NCBI GenBank assembly: GCA_963921425.1
Contig: OY992840.1
Span: 2,730,501 to 2,794,500, forward strand
DNA length: 64,000 nt
Direction: 5' to 3'
Source: Dryas octopetala
Taxonomy: Eukaryota > Streptophyta > Magnoliopsida > Rosales > Rosaceae
The notes under the pieces: generated by a model
The model's database searches: none
What the model saw: the letters and a program-made list of their open reading frames with translations, nothing else
What the model was told of the DNA's origin: nothing
In this document: one piece after another, positions 1-11,991 of the stretch
Layout: each line of letters starts with the position of its first letter
Position numbering within the stretch: the first letter of the stretch is position 1
Translations under genes and position numbers: made by a program

Positions 1-336
1 ATAGTAGAGTGAATGGTATGCTAGTGGTGGATTCTGACCCCTAGTGTTTCTTTATTATTGTTTTATCCAAATTCATTCAGTTGTTATTTTAAAGTTTTGT
101 CATTTATCTGTTAGTTTGTCTAGTCTCAAAAACCAATCAAAACCCCCCGTTTGCGTGTGTGAGTTAGAGTTGATTTAATCGAATTTAATTAAGTTAGTGA
201 TCATAACACTGGTACAATTCCCTGTGGGATCGACCTCGTATTTGTAAGCTTTGCTACTCCGCGATTCGTACACTTGCGAGTTAACCTAGAGTTGTTAAAA
301 AGGTTTATTATAATTGCTCTAGGAAAACATACAACA
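1..336 (+). mobile_element. B9: 3' end of a family B Athila-type LTR, cut by the window edge
   Basis: This is the R/U5 end of a family B LTR in plus orientation. It has the block shared by all LTRs here (GATCGACCTCGT, then the CGATTCGTACACTTGCGAG type) and ends in the family B terminus ACATACAACA at 336. At 337 the sequence switches abruptly to integrase coding DNA of B0 on the opposite strand, so B9 inserted into B0; TTTCC at 337-341 would be the right target duplication. The left part lies outside the window, so I cannot tell a solo LTR from a full element. The loop of its terminal inverted repeat differs from that of B3 while the arms CCTAGAG/CTCTAGG are kept. Confidence 0.85.
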
Positions 337-2705
337 TTTCCCATATATCAGTCGAAACGGAGACATTCCAATGGGTGTCTTGTAAGCGGTGCGATAAGCC
401 CACAATGCATCATTAAGCTTGGTAGACCAATCCTTCCTATTGGCGAGCACTGTTCTTTCCAAAATGAACTTGATCTCACGATTCGATATTTCCACTTGCC
501 CACTCGTTTGAGGATGATAGGGAGTAGCCACTTTATGCCTTATTCCATACTTCTTCATCACGGCCTCAAATAGCTTGTTGCAAAAATGCGACCCCCCATC
601 ACTAATGATTGCTCTCGGGGTACCAAATCGGGCAAAGATATTGGTCTTAAGGAAATTCAAGACCACTCGAGCATCATTAGTCCTACAAGCGACAGCTTCC
701 ACCCACTTAGACACATAATCAACTCCTACCAGAATGTACTCGTATTCAAAAGAAGATGGAAATGGCCCCATGAAATCTATACCCCAAACATCAAAGATCT
801 CAACTTCCAACATAAAGTTCAGCGGCATCTGATCACGAGCAAAAATATTTCCCATCTTCTGACATCTATCGCATGTGAGGTAAAACTGATGACAGTCATG
901 AAAAATAGTAGGCCAAAAGAAACCTGCTTGAAGAATCTTGTAAGCAGTCTTAGTTCCTCCTCCATGGCCACCACACTCTTTAGAATGGCACATCTCAATG
1001 ACATTCCTCTGCTCCATTTCCGATACACATCGTCTTATCAACTGATCTGATCCATATTTGAACAAATAAGGATCATCCCACACATATTGTCTGACATCAT
1101 GCAAGAACTTCTTCCTTTGGTAGTGTGTCAGATCATTGGGCAACACTCAACTTGCTAAATAATTTGCTATGTCAGCATACCATGGAGTAGTTAAGATGGC
1201 AAAAAGTTGCTCGTCCGGGAATGACTCTCGTAACGGTAGTGTGTCCTCTTCAGATTGTTCCTCATTGACAAGTCTACTCAAATGGTCTGCTACCACATTT
1301 TCACAACCTTTCTTATCCTTGATCTCAATATCAAATTCCTGTAGCAACAGAGTCCATCTAATCAACCTTGGCTTGGCATCTTTCTTATTCAGCAGATATT
1401 TGAGAGCAGCATGATCCGTGTAGATGGTGATCTTGGACCCAAGCAAATAACTTCTAAATTTCTCCAAGGCAAAGATCACAGCAAGCAACTCCTTCTCTGT
1501 AGTAGAATAGTTCAACTGTGCATCATTCAGAGTCCTGCTTGCATAATAAATCACATGTGGCAGCTTATCGACTCTCTGACCCAAAACAGCTCCAACAGCA
1601 TAATCACTTGCATCACACATGAGCTCAAACGGCAAATTCCAATCAGGTGGCATAATGATCGGAGCGGAGGTGAGTAGCTTCTTCAACTTGTTAAATGCAA
1701 CCAAGCAATCCTCATCAAACTCAAAATTCACCTCTTTTTGCAATAAGGTGCACAAAGGCCTAGAAATCTTAGAAAAGTCCTTAATGAACCTCCTATAGAA
1801 CCCAGCATGGCCTAGAAAACTCCTTACTTCTTTAACACTCGATGGAGGTGGCAATCTTTGTATCACATCAATCTTAGCTTTATCAACTTGTATGCCCTCC
1901 TTCGAAATCACATGACCCAATACTATCCCTTGTTGGACCATAAAATGACATTTTTCCCAATTAAGCACTAGATTGGCTTCTTGACATCTTTTCAGAACTA
2001 AAGACAAATTATCCAGACATGCATCAAAAGACGAACCAAAAACAGAGAAATCATCCATATAGCTCAATGATTCTTTCTACCATGTCGGAGAAGATAGACA
2101 TCATGCATCTCTGAAATGTTGCGGGCGCATTGCACAATCCGAATGGCATCCTCCTATAAGCAAATGTACCAAATGGACATGTGAACGTGGTCTTCTCTTG
2201 ATCCTGGGGCGCAATAGCAATCTGATTGTACCCACTATAACCATCCAAAAAGCAATAGTGACTATGGCCAGCAAACCTTTCCAACAGCTGGTCAATAAAT
2301 GGCAAAGGAAAATGATCCTTTCTTGTCGCGGTGTTCAGCTTCCGATAGTCAATACAAACACGCCAACCGGTTTGTGTCCTTTGGGGAACCAACTCATTAT
2401 GCTCATTCTTCACCACAGTAATACCACTTTTCTTTGGCACTACTTGAACAGGACTAACCCACTTCGAATCACTAATAGGATAAATAATACTAACATTCAA
2501 CAATTTGATTACCTCATTACGCACAACTTCCTTCAGAGTTGGATTCAGTCTTCTTTGGGCATCACGAGTAGGCTTGGATTCCTCCTCAAGTAAAATTCTG
2601 TGCATACACACTGTGCGTGAGATCCCCTTGATATCGGCTATGGTCCACCCCAATGCTAACCGATTTTCCTTCAGAACTCTCAAAAGTCTTTCTTCCTCGC
2701 TTGCA
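337..2705 (-). pseudogene. pol: B0 fossil: pol fragment (reverse transcriptase, RNase H, integrase)
   Basis: This is the Ty3/gypsy pol segment of B0 and reads right to left. Recognisable in order are reverse transcriptase (palm motif with M-D-D-F-S-V-F-G), RNase H (C-D-A-S-D and Y-T-D-H-A-A) and integrase. The integrase shows an H-H-C-C zinc-binding part ending C-D-R-C, then [12 protein letters not shown] and E-I-S-N-R-E. It is very close to the longer open copy in B3, which identifies family B. The fragment is bounded on the right by A1, inserted at 2706, and on the left by the B9 LTR. Besides those insertions it holds about two breaks. In life the enzymes would copy the element RNA and integrate the DNA. 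Assignment to Athila rests on the reverse transcriptase sequence and the tRNA-Asp primer site at 34245. Confidence 0.93.
2701..2705. repeat. Left target-site duplication of A1 (TTGCA)
   Basis: TTGCA here recurs at 11992-11996, directly outside both ends of A1. The interrupted B0 pol reads on across it exactly as in the uninterrupted B3 copy near 26175-26190, which confirms the insertion site to the base. Confidence 0.96.
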
Positions 2706-5163
2706 TGTTGATGTGTTTTCTTAGAACAAAACAAACAATTATCTCATTCTAAGTTTACTCGCAAGTGCACGAATCGCATCAGTAGCAAAGCGTACAAGCA
2801 CGAGGTCGATCCCACAGGGAATGGTTAATAAACAACAAATCAATGCAATTAATCACTAGAATAACTAAATGGGGGGGGTTTTGAAAGATGGACACACGCA
2901 CACATCACCACACGCACACACACTTTATTCTATCTTGCAATGTTAAGTTTTCAGTTTCAAATCAGATAAGCATGCAATAACCATCCAAGGCTAATGACAG
3001 TTAATTTAAACACAACATATTAAAGTTTGACAGCTAAAAAGGTTTGGCTAGTTACTTTCTCGCCATTGTTCTCCTAATGCATAAACTAAGAGCTTCTTGG
3101 GCCTTCCTTAGCTAGTTAACCTACATGTTCCCTAGGTCAAGCTAAGGCAGCTGTTACCCATGCAGGAGTCATTAAGTTTTATGAGAACGTCAAACATGCA
3201 CAACATATAAGCTTTGACTATTTCCTTATAGAGGTCGCCCAACCCCACTACCAAGAATAATCCCTTATTCCCTTGTTACTTGTGGTTTAGTGTCTTTGAC
3301 TATTTCACAGCTAAACCTAACAGATAAACTAGATGCAATTACCCTAAGGTGGCCAGTCAAAGGATGCAAACAACTAGTGACGGGGGTTCTAATAGATAGT
3401 GGAAATTTAATACATGCAAACATCAAACTAACAGACCAAGAGACGAATAAACGATTTGTTAGAACATGCAAATCCATTAATCGACCTACGACTAACATGC
3501 AAGATAGAATAACTAACCTACATAATTAAATAAAATAAATAAAAACAAAACAGCAACAAATAAACAAAATCCCAATTCATGATTGTTAACGGAAATCAGA
3601 AACGCAAATTAAACAAACTTAAGAACATAAACTAAACAACTAATTTAAAGTGCATAAATTAAATGAAACCAGAAACGTAAAGTACACAAGATTAAATGCA
3701 TGCACGAATTAAAATCAGAAACACAACTAAACTAGATTGACAAATATAAACTAATTGAATTCAGAAACTTAAATGAAATAAATTCAGAGACCAATATAAT
3801 GGATTCAGCAACATAAACTAACTTGAAATAAGAAAACTAGACGAAAAATCAAAGAAACCAAGTGAGAGGGCTGCGGCAAGGCAAGAGAGAAGGCAACCTC
3901 CACAAGCAATTGGCTCACGGCTAGGGTGAGCTAGGGCTTGCGGCAATGGGGTCCTCCTTCCTTGCTTCCACGCCTCTCCTCTCTCTCTCTCAATTTCGGC
4001 TAGCTCTCCCTAAAACAAAACTCAATTCTGAAATTAAAACCTAGAACAGAAAAATAAACTAGAGACCCTAAGAGATTTCGGCTGGAGGAAGAGGTGAAAA
4101 AGTGATCCCCAAAAGTCTGAATGAGAGGGACTTATATAGAGGAGCCTTCCTTGAGAGGCAAGGAAGAGGAACTTGCGGCTGCTAGGGTTTGCATCTCCTA
4201 GTTCCTTGCGGCTTCAGCTAGGGTTAGCTGACTAGGGCCTTGCGGCATGTGCTGCTCCCCCTTGGGCTTCAGTGGCTCACGCCTAGCCTAGCTAGGGTCC
4301 CTCTTTGGCGCATGGGCTGGTAGTCTTGGGCTTTGGGCTTGCATGTTGGGCTTCCATGTTGGGCTTCAGTTACTTGCACAAGATGGGTTAGGGTTTCACT
4401 CCATGGGCTTCCATCTTGGGCTTGTCACCTTGGGCTTGCGCATGGCCCCTTGTCTTGCTACGGTTTGCATGGCATGCATGCGCATGCATGGGCTGCCATC
4501 TTCCTCCTTGCGTATGGCTTTTGGGCTGCTAGGATTTGGGCCCATGCATGGCCCACTTGGTTCGGCATCCCTAGGGCCCATGGGCCCTCCACTTTTGACT
4601 TCCCATTTTGCCCCTCATTTCCATTTGAATTCAAATTCATTTCTTCCCTCCATTCATTTCCATGGATGTCCACCACCTTCTGGAAGCTTCTGGAACCTTG
4701 AAAAACATTTCCTGGTGCAACTAGGATTCCTTGAAAATGAGAGATTCCTTATCCATTTCGACTTCTCGTAATGACCATATTGCCATTGGGGTCTCCTAGT
4801 GTCATTAGGACTCCTTTCTCTAGTTGGGTTAGGTTTCCTAGTTCAACCAGGATTTCCTGTTCGAATCAGGATTTCACATTTCTGGCTCCGCAATGATGGT
4901 TCTAGACTTGATGTTTCCTAGTATGACTAGGAATCCTCATTTTACTAGGATTTCTGCACTTTTCCTAGTTTGACCAGGATTTCACTTGTTTTCCTGGTTT
5001 GACCAGGAAATGTCCCAAAATGGCTCCATTTGCTTCTTTTTCTCATTTCTGCTTCATTTGACCTGAAAACACAAAAACAAGACAAGAAACACAAAATAGC
5101 GAGTTCTAACACTCTAGGTTAAGGAATTAGTATCATAAAGTGATGCAAAATGCACACTCATCA
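2706..5163 (-). repeat. A1 3' LTR (family A)
   Basis: 2458 bp. On the element strand U3 is on the right: the 17-nt palindrome array lies at 4710-5008, a GCCCA-rich tract at about 4340-4580 and a TATA box (TATATAAG) at 4131-4138. The R/U5 end is on the left, with a GT-rich stretch and C-run near 2870-2930 and the GATCGACCTCGT block near 2803-2814. Small reading frames within it lie in LTR DNA and show no sign of coding. Confidence 0.95.
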
Positions 5164-5176
5164 CACCCCCAAACTT
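5164..5176 (-). other. A1 polypurine tract
   Basis: AAGTTTGGGGGTG on the element strand lies directly against the 3' LTR. It primes plus-strand DNA synthesis in LTR elements. The same 13 bases occur in C2, B3, D4 and A6. Confidence 0.9.
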
Positions 5177-7203
5177 AGATTTTGCTAGTCCTCGAGCAAA
5201 TAAAAGAAAGAAAAGACTCAAGACTGACTCCAACATCCCAACAACTGAATTCATGCGCACAACCATTAATCACATAGGAAAGCAAGGCATATAAATTGTA
5301 TTCTCCAAATTCTAATAACATTTCAAATAACATACCTCGCTCCTCTATTGTCATATAGGCCATCCTTGACACAAATCCAAGTATTAGACAAACAAGACTA
5401 AATCAATACATACATAATAGATTCAACTCCAATCCTCACTATGGCATACTCTCAATGATAAACACTCAAGAATTGGGTTGATATGTGCACTCAAAAGTAT
5501 ATGTGAGAGGAAATATGTAACAAAAACAATTAGCTCACATATGTACATGAAATAAAGGCACATTTTTGAAAGAAATACTGATCTCATGAAAGGAATACAA
5601 ATGCTTGAAATAGAATCAATAACCATAGGCTCCCTTCTTAAATAGACTCCACATCAGTATAATACACACTCTTGAGATCAGCTAGGGCTTTAATAGGGTT
5701 ATAATGAAGGCTTAGGCTAGGATAGGGTATTGAAATGAAATGGAAACACAAAGGGCTAAATTCATGGAATTGCAAGCACCAATAGAACATTCTGAGGTAC
5801 ACTTTGCTTCTTTGCACTTCATAGCTTACTTTGAACTCTTTTTGCTCATTTTTTTTTTTCTTTTGAAACCGTCCCATCTCTTTTCTTTGATTTCTTTTCT
5901 TTTTCTTTTCTTTGGGCACGGTATACATACTTTTATGACACATTTTTGTACAAGCTATGCACTTTCACTTCTTTTTCACCTCAATCAACATATAAACAAC
6001 TTGCAATACCATAAAAAGGGTAAAACGGGTAAAAGGGGTGGTACACCCCCAAACTTAGGATTTGGTATGGGGTAACAAAGAAAACGGCTTAAAAGGCTCA
6101 AAATGGGTAACTAAGGATAAAACATGTATTGGATAGGCTTTCAGGCTTTGGGGTACACAAACAGGGCCTAAATTCATTTCTCAAGAGTTATGCAAATACA
6201 ACATGCTTTGTGTACACAAGAAAAGAGTTCTAGCTCATTGATTCAAGATTATGCATATTCCAAGCAAATGACCAAATGAAAGATAATGAGATCAAAACAA
6301 CGACTTATCTGACAATGATAGAATCAGAGTGGCGCGCAACACTCAAGAATTGAAGAACAGGGCTCAAAAGCTCACTTAGGTCATGCAAGTCTACTCTATT
6401 ATGCATATAATCATTAGTAATGCTAATCACAACCTAAATTCATATCAACAAGGCCAAATGACATAGAATTGCAAGATATGCTATGGAACACTATTAGAAT
6501 GAAAAGAACATCAAATATACACACAATACTAAAACATGCTCATAACAATCGTGCACACTTAAATCAATTAGTTGGGGACTCAAAACGACCTGAAACAACC
6601 AAAATGACTTAAAAACTTTTTGTTTTTAAAACAATGTCGCACACTTCTAAAGAATCACATCCATCACTAAGGTGAATGAGATCTAACGAAAACGTGCATT
6701 TTGATGTGGGTTTTGACACCCTAAGTTTAAAAACAAAAGAAAAAGTTTTTTCCTAACCTAAAAACACCTAAAAACACTAAAAACGAAATTTTTTTTTTTT
6801 CTTTTCTTTTTTTTTTTTTTTTCTAAAAACACTCAAAAACACTTAAAACACTCTAAACACTTGTTCTAACCTAAAAACACTAACAAATGACAATTGCCCT
6901 TCCCCCCACACTTAAATGATACATTGCCCTCAATGTATATGAAATAAATGCAAGAATGATCAAGTTAAGCAAAACGGGAAATTGCAAACATCCAAAACCA
7001 AATAAACACACCAAAATGAAAAATTGTCTTATGAAGCGAAATAAAGAAACTGTTTACTTGCGTACGCAAGCGTGGACACTCCAAGGGTAGGCGCGGCCTC
7101 CTTGGTCCTCAATGACTCCTCCTCCATTATTCGAAACAAAAACTTGGGTTGCCTCCCAATAAGCGCTTGTTTTTCTGTCTTCAGCCTGACATTGCCTTCT
7201 CCT
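5177..7203 (-). other. A1 non-coding region between gag-pro and 3' LTR
   Basis: About 2 kb without a credible gene, in the place where pol would sit in an autonomous element. It holds the 20-nt pre-polypurine hairpin (5181-5200), the motif GGGACGGTTTC (5865-5875) beside a T-rich/A-rich run, another long homopolymer run at about 6788-6821, and the TTGGGAGGCAACCCAA hairpin (7144-7159). Stretches matching the post-pol region of B3 and the internal regions of C2, D4 and A6 show that this is shared ancestral non-coding sequence. Confidence 0.8.
7144..7159 (-). other. Conserved hairpin TTGGGAGGCAACCCAA in A1
   Basis: A five-pair stem (TTGGG/CCCAA) closes the loop AGGCAA. It lies just downstream of the gag-protease stop. 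AGCGCT stands beside it, as in the other copies at 16553, 23325 and 43330. Function unknown. Confidence 0.7.
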
Positions 7204-9339
7204 TTACTTGCGTCCTTTCCTCTTCCTCTTGCCATTGCTACTCTCGGCAGTCCCTAAGAACGAACAGAAGAAGCTCTCCATCTCTGACTTCTCCTCTCCA
7301 TAAAAAGTGATCTCCTCGTTTTCTGGCATCTCGGAAGTGAGCAAATACACCTCTTGCTTGGTGTAGTGCCGAATCTTCATGGTACTCTCCAATGCTTTGT
7401 ACTCCATGTTAGAGGTGCACAAAAATGGTCTCCCAAGAATAATAGAGACGTCGCCCGGAATTCTCGGCACATCTAGCACTATGAAATCAGAGGGGATTAG
7501 TAATTTACGACATTTAACCAAAACATCCACAAGCATACCACGGGCTTTCTCGACTGAAGAGTTGGCGAAGCGAATGTCCAAATCAAACGGTTGCAAATCA
7601 GCCTCCTTAAATCCAAGCCTCTCGAACACAACCAGCGGCATGACATTGATAGCTGAGCCATTGTCAACTAAGGCATTGGCGATCTTATGCTCCCCTATGC
7701 TGCATGGTATGACTAACGAGCCCGGATCCTTCTTCTTGCTTGGAAAAGATGCAAAGAGATAACCACAAATCTCCCTAGGAACGTTGTGACTATGCCCTTG
7801 CTCCTCAACCTTCTTCTCAATAGACTTCAACTCCCTCATGGTTGCTGGAAATTTGGTGATGTCGATGTCCGGAATGAGGGGAATCACACGTGTATCAGCT
7901 TTCTCCTCTATCATTTCTGGATCCTCCTCTTCCTCACTATCCATGATCTCAATCACCTCCTTCACCTCCTTAGTCTTGACCACTCTAACTCTTTTTCTTG
8001 GAGTAGTCCTCAAAATAGCATTTACATGCTCCTCATTCTTCGGGTTGACGATGGGCTGACTTGGCAACTTCCCCTTCTCTCTCTGACCCAAAGTAGTGGC
8101 AATCTGACCCATTTGACTCTCCAAGTGTGCAATAGCCTTCGAATTGGCTTGCATCTGCTGCTCGGTACGGTTCATGAAGGCATTGGTGCTTTGGGCAAGG
8201 GAAGTGGTGCTTTGAGCAATCTGAGCAATCTTGTCCTCCAAACTAGACCTCTCGGCATTAGGGTGCACATACGGCTTGTTGGTGCTCCCACTAGCTTGTT
8301 GTCCATTGTTGTTGCTCCACCTGAAATTCGGGTTGTTCTTCCATCCAGGGTTGTAAGTGTTGGAATATGGATCATACGGCACCCTAGGATAGCTCCCAAC
8401 CTGGTTCACGTGTTCCACATCAGCCCCTTGTCCTTGCACACTCATCATCTTCTCTTGAGCCAAAGATAACTTCTGCACCATAGTCTTGATTTCCAAAATC
8501 TGTCCCTCCATGGTGTTCGGCACATCAGCTACCTCATACAACCCTCTCTTTGGTCCTCCTCTTGCACGATTGGAATCCCATTGTTGAGAACTCAAAGAAA
8601 GCGACTCAAACAATTCTGTAGCCTCATCCTCCGTTTTGGACATGAATGCACCACCACATGCCGAATCCACCTTGGCTTGGTCTCTCTCCAATAATCCCTG
8701 ATAAAAACAGCAAATCACATACCAAGGAGATAGGTTATGGTGTGGGCAGCTAGTAAGTAACTCATTGAATCTGTCCCAAGTCTCATGGAATGGCTCGTCC
8801 GCCTTCTGCACAAATCCAAGGATCTCCTTCCGAATCGAATTAGTCTTGGAAATGGAATAGAACTTGTTCAAAAACTTGCTCGAAAGATCATCCCATGTCG
8901 AAATGGAACCACTGGGCAGCGAATACAACCACCTCTTTGCCTTGTCCTTAAGCGCAAAAGGGAACATCCTCAAACGGTACTGATCGGCATTCAGGCCCCT
9001 CAATTGTGCGGCTTCACAAACCCCGAAAAACTCCTTCAAAAAGTGGATCGGATCCTCCCCATTCAGCCCATGGTAGCTCGGCAACAAGTGAATCTGACCA
9101 CTCTTGATTTCGAAATCAGTGGCTATGGTGGCATACCGAATGCATGATGGTTGAGTGGGCAGCGAAGGCGCTGAAAAGTGGCTCAGGGGCTGCGGCACCA
9201 TCTCATTTGCTTCAGCCATGTCGACACTCTCAGTCTCTTCACTACTCGAATCTGATGCACTAGGTTGCGGGCTGACTTGTGATGTACCTAAAGCTTCGTC
9301 CTTAAGCCTCTCCAACCTTGCAACAAGTTCAGGGTTCAT
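7204..9339 (-). CDS. gag-pro: Gag-protease polyprotein of A1 (Athila-type, about 711 aa)
   Basis: This is an open frame of about 711 residues. The first ATG is at 9339; an in-frame GTG lies 9 bases upstream, but A7 supports the ATG. An acidic N-terminal part comes first. The retrotransposon Gag core follows at roughly residues 50-250 (L-L-P-S-Y-H-G-L, F-A-L-K-D-K-A-K-R-W, S-C-P-H-H-N, S-L-S-S-Q-Q-W). A Q/N-rich middle and a basic-acidic linker come next. A retropepsin-like domain lies from about residue 535, with D559-N-G-S-A-I-N-x-M-P and I-L-G-R-P-F. Gag would build the cytoplasmic particle and the protease would cleave it. The tail is basic (K-R-K-R-K-G-R-K) and ends without running into reverse transcriptase. 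It is clearly homologous to the family B Gag, at perhaps half identity by eye. Confidence 0.9.
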   Translation of the reverse strand: MNPELVARLERLKDEALGTSQVSPQPSASDSSSEETESVDMAEANEMVPQPLSHFSAPSLPTQPSCIRYATIATDFEIKSGQIHLLPSYHGLNGEDPIHFLKEFFGVCEAAQLRGLNADQYRLRMFPFALKDKAKRWLYSLPSGSISTWDDLSSKFLNKFYSISKTNSIRKEILGFVQKADEPFHETWDRFNELLTSCPHHNLSPWYVICCFYQGLLERDQAKVDSACGGAFMSKTEDEATELFESLSLSSQQWDSNRARGGPKRGLYEVADVPNTMEGQILEIKTMVQKLSLAQEKMMSVQGQGADVEHVNQVGSYPRVPYDPYSNTYNPGWKNNPNFRWSNNNGQQASGSTNKPYVHPNAERSSLEDKIAQIAQSTTSLAQSTNAFMNRTEQQMQANSKAIAHLESQMGQIATTLGQREKGKLPSQPIVNPKNEEHVNAILRTTPRKRVRVVKTKEVKEVIEIMDSEEEEDPEMIEEKADTRVIPLIPDIDITKFPATMRELKSIEKKVEEQGHSHNVPREICGYLFASFPSKKKDPGSLVIPCSIGEHKIANALVDNGSAINVMPLVVFERLGFKEADLQPFDLDIRFANSSVEKARGMLVDVLVKCRKLLIPSDFIVLDVPRIPGDVSIILGRPFLCTSNMEYKALESTMKIRHYTKQEVYLLTSEMPENEEITFYGEEKSEMESFFCSFLGTAESSNGKRKRKGRK

Positions 9340-9498
9340 AAAACACACCTAATCAAGAGAGAACACACAATCAGTAGAAAGAATGCACATAAAGGCATGG
9401 CATTTATTAAAAACTAAAAATTAACAAAAACTGAAATCTAGCTAATATAACCTAATTCTAATGACTAATTACACCAATTCATTGATATTAGACACCAT

Positions 9499-9516
9499 TC
9501 CCCGGCAACGGCGCCA
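9499..9516 (-). other. A1 primer-binding site (tRNA-Asp)
   Basis: On the element strand TGGCGCCGTTGCCGGGGA is an 18-base perfect complement to the 3' end of plant tRNA-Asp, six bases inside the 5' LTR. A tRNA-Asp primer is typical of Athila elements. The leader from here to the gag ATG (9340-9498) holds no other feature I recognise. Confidence 0.93.
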
Positions 9517-9522
9517 AAAACT

Positions 9523-11991
9523 TGTTGATGTGTTTTCTTAGAACAAAACAAACAATTATCTCATTCTAAGTTTACTCGCAAGTGCACGAATCGCATCAGT
9601 AGCAAAGCGTACAAGCACGAGGTCGATCCCACAGGGAATGGTTAATAAACAACAAATCAATGCAATTAATCACTAGAATAACTAAATGGGGGGGTTTTGA
9701 AAGATGGACACACACGCACACATCACCACACGCACACACACTTTATTCTATCTTGCAATGTTAAGTTTTCAGTTTCAAATCAGATAAGCATGCAATAACC
9801 ATCCAAGGCTAATGACAGTTAATTTGAACACAACATATTAAAGTTTGACAGCTAAAAAGGTTTGGCTAGTTACTTTCTCGCCATTGTTCTCCTAATGCAT
9901 AAACTAAGAGCTTCTTGGGCCTTCCTTAGCTAGTTAACCTACACGTTCCCTAGTTCAAGCTAAGGCAGCTGTTACCCATGCAGGAGTCATTAAGTTTTAT
10001 GAGAACGTCAAACATGCACAACATATAAGCTTTGACTATTTCCTTATAGAGGTCGCCCAACCCCACTACCAAGAATAATCCCTTATTCCCTTGTTACTTG
10101 TGGTTTAGTGTCTTTGACTATTTCCCAGCTAAACCTAACAGATAAACTAGATGCAATTACCCTAAGGTGGCCAGTCAAAGGATGCAAACAACTAGTGACG
10201 GGGGTTTTAATAGGTAGTGGAAATTTAATATGCGCAAACATCAAACTAACAGACCAAGAGACGGATAAACGATTTGTTAAAGCATCCGAATCCATTAATC
10301 AACCTACGACTAACATGCAAGATAGAATAACTAACCTACATAATTAAATAAAATAAATAAAAACAAAACAGCAACAAATAAACAAAATCCCAATTCATGA
10401 TTGTTAACGGAAATCAGAAACGCAAATTAAACAAACTTAAGAACATAAACTAAACAACTAATTTAAAGTGCATAAATTAAATGAAACCAGAAACGTAAAG
10501 TACACAAGATTAAATGCATGCACGAATTAAAATCAGAAACACAACTAAACTAGATTGACAAATATAAACTAATTGAATTCAGAAACTTAAATGAAATAAA
10601 TTCAGAGACCAATATAATGGATTCAGCAACATAAACTAACTTGAAATAAGAAAACTAGACGAAAAATCAAAGAAACCAAGTGAGAGGGCTGCGGCAAGGC
10701 AAGAGAGAAGGCAACCTCCACAAGCAATTGGCTCACGGCTAGGGTGAGCTAGGGCTTGCGGCAATGGGGTCCTCCTTCCTTGCTTCCACGCCTCTCCTCT
10801 CTCTCTCTCAATTTCGGCTAGCTCTCCCTAAAACAAAACTCAATTCTGAAATTAAAACCTAGAACAGAAAAATAAACTAGAGACCCTAAGAGATTTCGGC
10901 TGGAGGAAGAGGTGAAAAAGTGATCCCCAAAAGTCTGAATGAGAGGGACTTATATAGAGGAGCCTTCCTTGAGAGGCAAGGAAGAGGAACTTGCGGCTGC
11001 TAGGGTTTGCATCTCCTAGTTCCTTGCGGCTTCAACTAGGGTTAGCTGACTAGGACCTTGCGGCATGGGCTGCTCCCCCTTGGGCTTCAGTGGCTCACGC
11101 CTAGCCTAGCTAGGGTCCCTCTTTGGCGCATGGGCTGGTAGTCTTGGGCTTTGGGCTTGCATGTTGGGCTTCCATGTTGGGCTTCAGTTACTTGCACAAG
11201 ATGGGTTAGGGTTTCACTCCATGGGCTTCCATCTTGGGCTTGTCACCTTGGGCTTGCGCATGGCCCCTTGTCTTGCTAGGGTTTGCATGGCATGCATGCG
11301 CATGCATGGGCTGCCATCTTCCTCCTTGCGTATGGCTTTTGGGCTGCTAGGATTTGGGCCCATGCATGTGCATGCATGGCCCACTTGGTTCGGCATCCCT
11401 AGGGCCCATGGGCCCTCCACTTTTGACTTCCCATTTTGCCCCTCATTTTCATTTGAATTCAAATTCATTTCTTCCCTCCATTCATTTCCATGGATGTCCA
11501 CCACCTTCTGGAAGCTTCTGGAACCTTGAAAAACATTTCCTGGTGCAACTAGGATTCCTTGAAAATGAGAGATTCCTTATCCATTTCGACTTCTCGTAAT
11601 GACCATATTGCCCCTGGGGTCTCCTAGTGTCATTAGGACTCCTTTCCCTAGTTGGGTTAGGTTTCCTAGTTCAACCAGGATTTCCTATTCGAATCAGGAT
11701 TTCACATTTCTGGCTCCGCAATGATGGTTCTAGACTTGATGTTTCCTAGTATGACTAGGAATCCTCATTTGACTAGGATTTCTGCACTTTTCCTGGTTTG
11801 ACTAGAATTTCACTTGTTTTCCTGGTTTGACCAGGAAATGTCCCAAAATGGCTCCATTTGCTTCTTTTTCTCATTTCTACTTCATTTGACCTGAAAACAC
11901 AAAAACAAGACAAGAAACACAAAATAGCGAGTTCTAACACTCTAGGTTAAGGAATTAGTATCATAAAGTGATGCAAAATGCACACTCATCA
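9523..11991 (-). repeat. A1 5' LTR (family A)
   Basis: 2469 bp, near-identical to 2706-5163. The palindrome array is at 11538-11836 and the TATA box at 10949-10956 (element strand TATATAAG). It ends at 11991, directly against the TTGCA duplication. Confidence 0.95.

Larger units (their letters stand above)
2706..11991 (-). mobile_element. A1: complete-ended family A Athila-type element encoding only gag-protease
   Basis: A1 is a 9.3 kb minus-strand LTR retrotransposon inside the pol of B0. Both LTRs have TG...CA ends (TGATGAGTG... to ...CATCAACA on the element strand). A perfect 18-nt tRNA-Asp primer site, a polypurine tract and a TTGCA duplication complete the structure. The internal region holds one long gag-protease frame and about 2 kb of non-coding DNA; there is no reverse transcriptase, RNase H or integrase anywhere inside. 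It therefore looks whole as a non-autonomous element that would need enzymes from a relative, family B being the obvious candidate. By eye the LTRs differ at roughly 30 sites in 2.46 kb (about 1.2 percent). That implies an age of the order of half a million years at the commonly used rice LTR rate. Confidence 0.95.

Noticed and set aside
4333-4771. Frames of 120-145 codons in family A LTRs (also near 11161, 38584, 54371 and 58649)
   Set aside because: They run through the GCCCA/TGGGC-rich U3 tract in two or more frames and on both strands; only the DNA motif density is conserved.
8172-8469. Antisense frames opposite gag (227-257 codons near 7786-8469 and 63069-63842)
   Set aside because: They are mirror frames of a well-supported gag-protease gene and have no domain of their own.
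9499-9516. Possible tRNA-Asp genes at the primer sites
   Set aside because: Only the 18 bases complementary to the tRNA 3' end are present; there is no cloverleaf. The position six bases from an LTR marks primer-binding sites.
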